Source of the DNA: Sinohyriopsis cumingii
Lineage: Eukaryota; Mollusca; Bivalvia; Unionida; Unionidae
DNA length: 64,000 bases
Reading direction: 5' to 3'
Assembly: GCA_028554795.2 (NCBI GenBank)
Contig: CM068839.1
Span: forward strand, 16,171,220-16,235,219
The first letter of the stretch is position 1; each line of letters starts with the position of its first letter. Below are positions 54,877 through 62,629 of the stretch, piece after piece. Position numbers and translations under genes: made by a program. The notes under the pieces are model-generated. The model searched no databases, was not told where the DNA came from, and worked only from the letters and a program-made list of their open reading frames with translations.

Positions 54877-57800
54877 CTATTGATCTTGCCTAGGGTTCCT
54901 TTTTATATACAGACCAATACCGACGTGTCCATACGGTAAGGTGAAATGATTGGAAAGTCGCACTCGCTCGTGGTACACGATTTGATAGTCTTTTTCCAGG
55001 GTCGATTGACGATGTGGTGAGTGGGTAAACGTACAATCTTGTTCGGTTGATAGGTGGTCACTTTAAAGTTTCCATCCTCTCCCGATTGCAAGGCTTCTTT
55101 CAATACCCCAAAGTTCACCACACGACTGGTACGATAATTCAGAGTCAATCCTTTCACTTTACACGTCGTGTGCAATTCTCCTTGTGGGTCCCGGTATTAG
55201 TAGCCGTAATTTTTGGGACCACCACTGACGAAACTTAGAATCTTGTCGTCGGGATGTTCGTCTGTCCAGGCTCCTAAACGGTCTCCTTCGATGTCAGGGT
55301 GCTGTTGACTCGGGTGATGGATGTAAATGCAACTGTCCGTGTCAAAGTACAGGACACGTTCCCCTAACAGTTCTAAAGCTTCGTACAATTTTAAGCGAGC
55401 ATGAGCTGTCACGTAAGCCGCAATGATGACATTTCCAAAGGGTTCGTCTTGTACAAAGTCCAGATCTTCTTCGTAATTGACCAAGATCAAATCCTCGCGA
55501 ACGACGTCCACGTGTTTCATGTATTTGGTTTTGTCGTGAATCATCTGAAAGTAGCGGGAAGGTTCTGTCAAATATTTCGTCTTGGGTAAACACGGTCGTT
55601 GTGCCATTTTACCCCACAAGCAATTTAACATCACTTTGGCAAACGACCGCCTGCCTTCGTTTATTTCGATGTGGTCTAAAGGGATGCCCTCTTGTTCATA
55701 GTATTTCTCTTTGAATGTCTTTTCGTCTTCGGAAGTGTGACACCAGGAAGGATAGCCGCTGGCTTCTTGCTTCAGTTTCAAAAAGGCATCCACGTAGTCG
55801 GCGAAAATGCCTTTCTGCGTGGGGTCACCCTTGTGGTATTGTTGTGTCTTGGGAAAGTGGCAAATTTCGTACACTTCTAACAGTTGGTATCCCATGTCCA
55901 GAGCTTTGAACAATTCTACGCTGACACAGGTTCCCGTCAAGGCCCGTTCTTCCTGGGTGTGCTGACAAGGTTGGTCTTGGTTGCACGTTTCGGCACAAGT
56001 ACGGCACAAAGGAAACATCAGTTTGCCTTGGCAATGGTGAGGTAAGACGGGATGGTATAGGTTCGTGGGAGGCAAAACTTTACACTTGATCAAGCCTTCG
56101 TATTGTCGAATGTTTTTTAGGTCGATGTGTTCCGTGAACAATTGTGGGTGCCCTGCAGGAAAGCGACAATATTTGCACACGTAAGGATACAGCGAACACA
56201 CGTCCAAGTATTTGATTTCTTCTCCTTTCTCTTCGTCGGCTTGGTACATCAAACAGGTGGCATTGGTCCTTCCTCCGTACAAACTATCCCTCGGGTTTAG
56301 GGGGTCCATCAGCTTGTAACTTTCCACGGCACGTTTAAACTCGGGATCGGTTTTCATACGGTGATCGTACTCGTGTTCCCACATTTCCACCACTTGGTAT
56401 CCTTGCTGTTCTAACTTTAGGCGTCGCTGACAAGTATCCTGGTACAAGTCTTCCATGGTTCGTTGTAAAAATTGATTTTTAGTGCTACGATCAGGGTAAC
56501 AGACGGGACATCCGTGACATAAGCAACCGTTAAACTCGTACACGATCTTGGGGTTTTCTAAGTCCCAGCCATCGACCGAATACGTTTCGATGGTCTTTTC
56601 GCCTCCTCCGTTGCGGGCATGCTGAATCCATTTATCTTCCTTGTCGCACAAGTAACGTAACCAACGTAGGGGTTTGACCGAGTATGGACGTTTGACATAG
56701 TGGGTCGTTTGAGAACTGATGACAGCCACGGTGTTTTCAGGCATGAATCGTTGTCGATACACTAAGGAACACGCTTTGGCAATGGTGCAAGCTTCTTTCA
56801 AAGGATCGACCCCTCCGTGTTCCATGAACAGTTCTCGAAATTTTCCACAGCAACGCCGTAAAATGTCCACGTCGGAACGACAATACTTTAGCATTTCTTC
56901 CTGAAAGTTGAAAGGGTCTGAGGCGTGAGTCTGGTACCAAGCGTAGAAAGCTTCTCGTTGTTCGGTACGCATGTTGTCGGGGTCGTAATAGTGAACCTCA
57001 GGGAAATGGGGTAGAACGGTGTGTTGATTGGCTTCCGTATTGAAAAAGTGTGGAAAGTACCCTTTAGCCATTTCTGTCATTCCAAACGTTTTAGGCATTC
57101 GACTCAAAGGCATGGCCAAATAGCTCATCGAATCTTTAAACTGCACTTGTCCCACTTGCATGAAAATGATTTTGGCTCCGTTCAAAGTGACTTTAGGACG
57201 TTCGGTGCCTTGTTCCGTATAGTATCTGAGAAGAAACTGTCCATCGTATCCGGAGAAATTGTGAGCCATCACTGTGGCATGACGATGACAATCTCCGTAA
57301 CGTTCGATGTCCTCTTGGCTCCACGTCTTGTCGATGGGATCTAAGACCCATTGGGCAAAATCGGCTAACGTGTTCGGTCCTCCAAAGATTTTTTCACGCC
57401 CTCCGGGAATCTTGCTGCAGTGAGGGCAATGACTGAAGATAGGTTCTTGAATGCACTTCTCGCACGCTCGATGAGCCACGCAGAAATTAGGAATGTGAAT
57501 GCCAGTCTCTTGCATGCATTCGAAATCGAAAAAGATGAAATTGCCTTTCTTCTTGTGACCGTCCTCTTTCTCTGGTGGGGGTTGATATTTTTGCACGTAG
57601 CATTCGTGTTGCAGGTCCACGATGTGGTGACAAATGTGACATTTTTATTTCCTGAACATACGTGTGTCTTGGTACTGTTGGTACGTAGGCCTTGTCGACA
57701 CGTAGGGCACAATCGCAGCAGTTGACAAGCACATTTCTGCTGTGAACCTTGCGTCTTCAGATGTTGTTGGTAACAGGCAAGGCTGACAAACGTGCGCAGA

Positions 57801-58931
57801 CAAGCAGGACAATGTACTCTTTCTTGTCCTTCGAGAGGCCAAACATCCTGGGCATTTCCATCCGCAATGTTTGTGTTGCTCTTGATTGTTATAGCGACAG
57901 TCACATTTCTCACAGTAATAACTGTATCCCAGGAATCCAGTGATAGTGGTAATGGTATCGAAATGGTCATCATGATAATAGACATGAATGTATTTTCCGT
58001 CCTTAAAGTCTTTCCCTCGAAACAACAGAGGTCCGCGCATTTCTTGAGGGTGCACTTTCAAGATGTAGAGTGGAGCTAGGACATCTTGCAATTTCTGCAT
58101 CTCAGGAATGCCACAGGGTGTGTCTTTGGACAGTCCGGCTTGTTGTAACAGGAGTTCTGCTTCGTTTCGTTGTTTGGCTCGGTCGGATCGTTGAATAGTT
58201 TTCCAGGCTCTTTTCCATTCTACCGTGTCGTTCTTGTTGGCATAGGTTCGTCCCACAACGATGGCTCGGGCTAAACACATCTGGTCTTGAGAATTGTGAA
58301 TTTGGACGAGACTCTTTTTGGTGTTGCGAAGGTCGTTCACCAATAACACCTTATTGCGTTGTCCGGTCCCTTGAGGAGGAGAGACGTGGGCCATTTTCAG
58401 TGTGGCTTTACCATCGGTGATGTCAAACTGGTCATTAGATTGTTGTACGTGTTGAATCTTGTCCATGACTTTGGAAGGGGTTAGTTCTGCGGGTCTTCTA
58501 AACTCGATCCAAACAGGGGATTTCAAGCTGTCGTGATCTATGGATAGTGTCAAGCGATCGTCTTCTTTGGGTTGACATTGTCGCTTGAGTGCGGTGAGCA
58601 AAGAATCCCACATCTCGGTGATAAACCCTTCTGCTTTCTCCAATGGTACGTCGGACTTGAAATCTTTAAACTTCACTGTGTAGGTGTAAGCCGTGGTTCT
58701 AAATTTTCTAGAGGAGCGCTTTTCCGTCTCTCGAATGGAATAGTACTGTTCAGGGTTGACTAAGGGTGGTGAACTTTGTTTAGAGGGTTCGGATTCTGGT
58801 TCACTCATGTCCTCTTCAAAATCACTGGCATGAATTTGTGCCAAGACTTCAGCTCTGGTACGAGGCGATAGATCACGTTTCTGCCTCTTACTTTCTTCTT
58901 CTTTCTTCTCGAATGAATAGGATCGTTCCAT
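54877..58931 (-). pseudogene. polB: Protein-primed family B DNA polymerase, several breaks
   Basis: Replicates the element. N-terminal part 58931-57645 (428 codons) includes cysteine pairs CEKCDC and KCPGC. The main frame 57620-55197 (807 codons) carries exonuclease motifs (FIFFDFECMQ, AHNFSGYDGQFLLRYY, YCRSDVDILRR), motif A (DVCSLYPYVCKYC), motif B (KVMLNCLWGKMAQR) and motif C (YFDTDSCIYI). Breaks seen against the old copy: a 14-base deletion near 57835, a one-base loss near 57648 with TAA at 57645-57647, TAA at 55197-55199 after KNYGY, and a one-base loss near 55003. The C-terminal part continues to about 54877. All catalytic residues remain, so loss of function is from the breaks alone. 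Confidence 0.93.
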
Positions 58932-58976
58932 CTTGAGTGCAAAACGTCAAATGACTCAAGTTTAAACACCATAGAC

Positions 58977-59012
58977 TAATTTATGGTCATGGCAAACCAG
59001 CGTATATAAAAA
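58977..59012. promoter_or_regulatory. Divergent promoter between PolB and the CCHC gene
   Basis: Plus strand GTATATAAAAAGGG (59003-59016) serves the CCHC gene. On the minus strand ACCATAAATTA at about 58975-58985 is a candidate for PolB. The old element has the same arrangement. Confidence 0.6.
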
Positions 59013-59066
59013 GGGTGTGTGTCTTGTCCTTTCACTATTCATTTCACTCTCAAACCGAGCACAACT

Positions 59067-59582
59067 ATGGAAGAGACTACGCAGATGGAACGTTTCATCA
59101 GAGCTTTGCGAGGGGTCATTAGAAAATTCTCTTCAGACCAGCCGACGGACTGCTCTCCTTCCTTTCGAGATAAAAGTCAAGATACTTGCTATATCTGTCA
59201 GAAGAAAGGGCACTGGTCTTCAGAGTGTCCAGACCGTCAAAAAAGAACAAAAACAGGGGCTAGAAAAGACAGAAGTCAAGATACCTGTTATTATTGTCAA
59301 GAAAAAGGACATTGGTCTCCAGATTGCCCAAAAAAGAAACAAGAGGAGTCGGAAGAAAAGAGGGATTCTTCAGAAGAAGAGAGAGATTCTTCAGAGGAAG
59401 AAAGCAGCCAGGTGAAGAAAAAGAAACACGAGAAGAAAAGAAGGGAAGAAAGTGAGGAGGAAGAGGAGGAAAAGACTGTGACGGTGAAGAAATTGAAAAA
59501 AAGAGAGTGTAAAAAAAAAGAAACAGAAGAAGTGAATGTAATTTATAAAGTGTTCTGTTGTGAATTGCGAATTGGATTGTAA
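59067..59582 (+). CDS. Two-knuckle CCHC zinc-finger protein, 171 residues
   Basis: ATG at 59067 (MEETTQMERFIRALRGVIRK), about 60 nt after a TATA box. Two zinc knuckles, CYICQKKGHWSSEC and CYYCQEKGHWSPDC, each with C-x2-C-x4-H-x4-C, are joined by a basic linker. A long E/K/S tail has repeats of RDSSEEE. Such knuckles bind single-stranded nucleic acid in retroviral nucleocapsid and CNBP-type proteins, so RNA or ssDNA binding is a fair inference. Transcribed opposite to PolB. The old element keeps only its start. No plus-strand stem-loop or AATAAA is obvious after it. Confidence 0.8.
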   Translation: MEETTQMERFIRALRGVIRKFSSDQPTDCSPSFRDKSQDTCYICQKKGHWSSECPDRQKRTKTGARKDRSQDTCYYCQEKGHWSPDCPKKKQEESEEKRDSSEEERDSSEEESSQVKKKKHEKKRREESEEEEEEKTVTVKKLKKRECKKKETEEVNVIYKVFCCELRIGL

Positions 59583-59764
59583 CTATGGAGAAAAGAATAC
59601 ATTAATTATATAAGGTAAGTGTCTTTGAGTTTTGATTTTAAATAAGAAGCTACACTCACGCACTCATACACAGACATGTACTATAAGGGTAAAATGGTTT
59701 GTTTTTTGTTGATTTTTGAGTTATTGGCAAATTGAAAGGCTATCTCTTTTCGAGAGAAGTGGGT

Positions 59765-59780
59765 GGCCCTGAAAAGGGCC
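59765..59780 (-). terminator. Histone-type stem-loop after the small basic gene
   Basis: Minus strand: CCAAAAAA, GGCCCTTTTCAGGGCC, ACCCACTTCTCTC, GAAAAGAGA. It begins 20 nt after the stop at 59801. The flank from about 59735 to 59785 repeats TIR sequence internally. Confidence 0.85.
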
Positions 59781-59800
59781 TTTTTTGGTGTAGGGTGAGT

Positions 59801-59974
59801 TTAAGCAATCAACTTTAACTGCCTTAAGCCTTTGCCACGGCCGAGGCCTACTTCTGATGATGATGATTGGGTTGAAATCATGAAGGGTGGTACGATAGGC
59901 TTAGTCACAGGGTTGGCGTGTTTAGCTCGGGAAGGTCGTATTCTCTTCGGTCGTGATAAAGAAGTCTGATACAT
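59801..59974 (-). CDS. Small arginine/lysine-rich protein, 57 residues
   Basis: ATG at 59974: MYQTSLSRPKRIRPSRAKHA, then proline-rich NPVTKPIVPP, ending EVGLGRGKGLRQLKLIA. Net charge strongly positive, no acidic cluster, suggesting a DNA-binding or core protein (inference). It is too short for routine ORF calling, but it starts directly next to the stop (59975-59977) of an alternative frame of the gene upstream and ends 20 nt before a histone-type stem-loop, which supports it being real. Confidence 0.55.
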   Translation of the reverse strand: MYQTSLSRPKRIRPSRAKHANPVTKPIVPPFMISTQSSSSEVGLGRGKGLRQLKLIA

Positions 59975-60054
59975 TTATTTCAGACTTCTTAACTCCGCTA
60001 AAATGTCCAACAGTACTGTGGCCGTTTGATTTTCACCCTCTTGTATCTTTGCTG

Positions 60055-60360
60055 CTACTTCTTCTTGTTGTTGTTTTTTTTTCTTACCTCTTCTTGTTGA
60101 TGTTGCTGTTGCTGTAGGAGAAAAGCTTGTTCCGCTTCCTTTTGTCGTTGCATAAATTTCTCCAATTCTTCTTTCTGTCTCTGTCTAAAATTCTCCACTT
60201 GCGGTAATGAAGAATGAGACGAAGGTTCCGGAACAAATTCTTGCGAGGTAAGAAAATCCACAAAATTCCAATGTACCTCTTCTGAAAGTAAGTCCGGGTT
60301 CCCTTGGGCGGTGTCCACTGCTGGTGCACCCCAGTTAATCGTTTTCTGAGTTTCCGTCAT
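60055..60360 (-). CDS. Glutamine-rich coiled-coil accessory protein, 101 residues
   Basis: ATG at 60360 (MTETQKTINWGAPAVDTAQG). It has a predicted coiled coil with RQRQKEELEKFMQRQKEAEQ and a QQQQHQQEE stretch, ending in lysines at 60055. The stop follows a run of nine A (60074-60082). Past the run, another frame stays open through QQQEEVAAKIQEGENQTATV to 59975, which looks more protein-like than the lysine tail. A homopolymer length change has probably altered the C-terminus. TATA (TCTATATAGATT) at 60406-60417. Function unknown. Confidence 0.65.
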   Translation of the reverse strand: MTETQKTINWGAPAVDTAQGNPDLLSEEVHWNFVDFLTSQEFVPEPSSHSSLPQVENFRQRQKEELEKFMQRQKEAEQAFLLQQQQHQQEEVRKKNNNKKK

Positions 60361-60405
60361 GTTGAATCACTGTCTCGCATCGATTGACTGCACACAGGCG
60401 CTAGC

Positions 60406-60537
60406 GAATCTATATAGACCACGTGACGTCACAGACTGCTCTCTTCGGATTGCTTGCGGGCTGACTGAATTTTGTCACGCGTGTTTGGATTGGTCAATGA
60501 ACTCAATCCGTTTCAATCCTTCCTCTCCCTATAAATA
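60406..60537. promoter_or_regulatory. Divergent promoter with CRE, E-box and CCAAT
   Basis: Between the minus gene at 60360 and plus gene at 60582: TATATAGA (60411-60418, minus use), CACGTGACGTCA (to 60431; a CRE TGACGTCA at 60424-60431 overlapping CACGTG), an inverted CCAAT (GATTGGTCAAT, about 60488-60498), and TATAAATA (60530-60537, plus use). This factor-site layout is like many cell-cycle promoters; function is inferred. Confidence 0.65.
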
Positions 60538-60581
60538 AGCGCAGTTCAGTGCATTGATTCACCTGTTCTCGGAGCCTCACG

Positions 60582-60809
60582 ATGTGGACCACAGTTGAAT
60601 CATCCACCCTTGTGTCTTCAATGATGTTTAGGACGGACATACCCATGTATGTCCGATCCAAGTGGACTGTTGTTGATAGGACAGATACTAGTCTATGGAT
60701 GAGAAGAGTTTACATAGAAAGACAAGGATGCCTCAAGAGGGTACTTGTGTATGGAACTGCAGTTAGAAGGAATTTAAGAAGAAGATGTGACAGATGCCGT
60801 CTATGTTAA
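60582..60809 (+). CDS. Small arginine/cysteine-tailed protein, 75 residues
   Basis: ATG at 60582 (MWTTVESSTLVSSMMFRTDI), about 50 nt after TATAAATA. The C-terminal part is basic (RRVYIERQGCLKR, RRNLRRRCDRCRLC) and ends with a CxxCxxC cluster. No known family. It is the only plus-strand gene next to the right TIR, and its message runs directly into the histone-type stem-loop 24 nt after the stop. The old element has lost it. Confidence 0.65.
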   Translation: MWTTVESSTLVSSMMFRTDIPMYVRSKWTVVDRTDTSLWMRRVYIERQGCLKRVLVYGTAVRRNLRRRCDRCRLC

Positions 60810-60827
60810 TATTAATATTAACATAAA

Positions 60828-61331
60828 ACCAAAGGCCCTTTTCAGGGCCACCCACATTTCTCGAAAAGAGACAGCCTTTCGATTGCATACCCCATTTTTT
60901 AATTTTTTTTTTAAAAAAATCCCATGTTCAATTCCCCTTGTCCCTAAAGTAGTTTTTTTTTCTAACATGTTCAATTCCCCTTTGTCCCTTGACAAACCCA
61001 AACTCTATTCCCATGTTCAATTCCCCTTGTCCCTAGACAGACCCAAACTCTATTCCCCATGTTCAATTGCCTTTGTCCCTAGAATCGATATTTTTTTCCA
61101 TTGTTCGAATGCCTTTGTCGCTAAAATGGATATTTCCTTTTTTTTTCCTTTCTCCAATGTTAAATTCCATTGTCGCTAATCTTACCCAGGGATTTTTGCC
61201 CATGTTAAATTTCCATTGTCGCTAATCTTACCCAGGGTGGTTAATGTCAAATTTCCATTGTCGCTAATCTTACCCAGTGGGTGTTTTTAATGCTAATTCC
61301 CATTGTCGCTAATCTCACCCCATTCACTACT
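60828..61331 (-). repeat. Right TIR with nine internal sub-repeats
   Basis: Inverted match to 43359-43821, about 40 bases longer because it carries four GCGACAATGG-type units where the left arm has three. It ends ...CCCCATTCACTACT before ACCATA. Confidence 0.95.
60834..60849 (+). terminator. Histone-type stem-loop after the right-end gene
   Basis: Plus strand: AACCAAA, GGCCCTTTTCAGGGCC, ACCCACATTTCTC, then GAAAAGAGACAG (60863 onward). This is the textbook animal histone 3' end in stem, loop, both flanks and U7-site distance. It starts 24 nt after the stop at 60809. Confidence 0.88.
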
Positions 61332-61337
61332 ACCATA
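61332..61337. repeat. Right target-site duplication ACCATA
   Basis: Matches 43353-43358. Confidence 0.95.
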
Positions 61338-62629
61338 CAGCATTTATGATTATCATAAGTTTCGGGATAACATGTCATTATGATTATGCAATTCCTCGCA
61401 TTACGTATTGGTCAAGGTGCTCGACCATGCCTTGAATGTGGTATCTGAGTAAAGTTGCTTTATCAGCTTTGCCAGCCATGCGGATATGTTCGCGAGCATT
61501 ATCAGGCGAGGACTCACCAAACCTAATATGATTAAAAGAAACATGACGTCAACATCAATAAGGAAAATAATACAGATGTCGGTGAATTATATCCAGGATT
61601 GAAGCGATTGCATTTTCTGATCCTGGTAAAATAAAAACACTATTGCAAAAATGTAACAATTAGACAATGATTTTCCCTTATTTACCAGCATTCCTACTGG
61701 GAAGAAGCTCAAGCATCTCGGTCGAGTGCATGATATACGAATTTCAAGAGGAATGAGAAAAGTTGACATACTTGTAATGGTAGGACTTTCTCCACAGGCG
61801 CCTGTGAAGAAACAGCAGCACAGTATTATAGCCAGATTCAAACACTGGCCAAATAGGCCGAAATATCACAGGTGGTTGGCAATCAACAAGAGCGTCGCCA
61901 TATCTCAGCTGTTATTGCAACTGAGAGTACCACAACACAACGACTGCAAGTCCCCGAGTTTGAATTACACAAACATTGTGGTGATTTACAAGATTTTCGG
62001 CGGATTATCCAGAGTATCTCGAGCCAGGTAAATATGTGGTAACACATCATTCAGAGATGCGTCCTGGAATGTAATCAACGTTACAGCGTACGCTCACCTC
62101 CCCGGTTAAGATGGGCATTGTTCTATATTGTGCATCTGATTATGCCGCTTAACCGAGGCAATTAATGTGCGTTTAAAATCACAAGCCCATTCATTCATAC
62201 CGGTGCTCGCATGATGTTATATCGTAAAGACCCAGAGACAATCACTGATGAAATCGATAAAGCTTTTGCAAGGAGGCTCGAGACGTTGGAAAAATTCACC
62301 AACACAGGATCCAGATGGACTGGACAGATGCGTCGAAGTTCAGCATATATTTCCCCGTTAAAGCCTTTCCACTGATCAAGTAAGGATAACATTCCATGAC
62401 GAGCAATGATAACACTGGACAACAAATTTTTACAAAAGTCATGTTACTGAAATAAAATTAGTCAATTCTTATCAATTTTTATGTGCTGAACACGAATATG
62501 ACAGTCAAATTGCAAAATTGGCTCTAGTTTTTTTGTAATCTGCAAGAAATTAATGTTTACATAACGAAATGCATTCCAATAGTAAAAGGTCAACTGTAAT
62601 AGCCTACCTATAAAAAATCAAGTCATTGA
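61338..62629. other. Intergenic DNA right of the young Polinton
   Basis: Short open frames exist on both strands but none resembles a known protein. No tRNA, SINE or tandem repeat recognised. Confidence 0.45.

Larger units (their letters stand above)
43359..61331. mobile_element. Complete Polinton/Maverick, 17,973 bp
   Basis: The ends begin AGTAGTGAATGGGG and are perfect inverted matches at the tips, flanked by the 6-bp duplication ACCATA (43353-43358 and 61332-61337). The 5'-AG...CT-3' ends, 6-bp duplication and gene set (integrase, PolB, packaging ATPase, double and single jelly-roll capsid proteins) define a Polinton, also described as adintovirus. Most genes run on the minus strand. Short accessory genes with histone-like 3' ends lie at both extremities. 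I find no adenain-type protease. TIR arms are nearly identical apart from one extra sub-repeat, so insertion is fairly recent, yet PolB, MCP and one basic protein contain stops or frameshifts. Confidence 0.98.

Noticed and set aside
47617..55199. Alternative genetic code or programmed readthrough explaining the in-frame stops
   Set aside because: All three stop codons are involved and real frameshifts accompany them in PolB; decay is simpler.
60787..61179. 130-codon plus-strand ORF at the right TIR
   Set aside because: It runs through the stem-loop and TIR sub-repeats and reads low-complexity FSPLSLDRPKLYS repeats; explained by the TIR.
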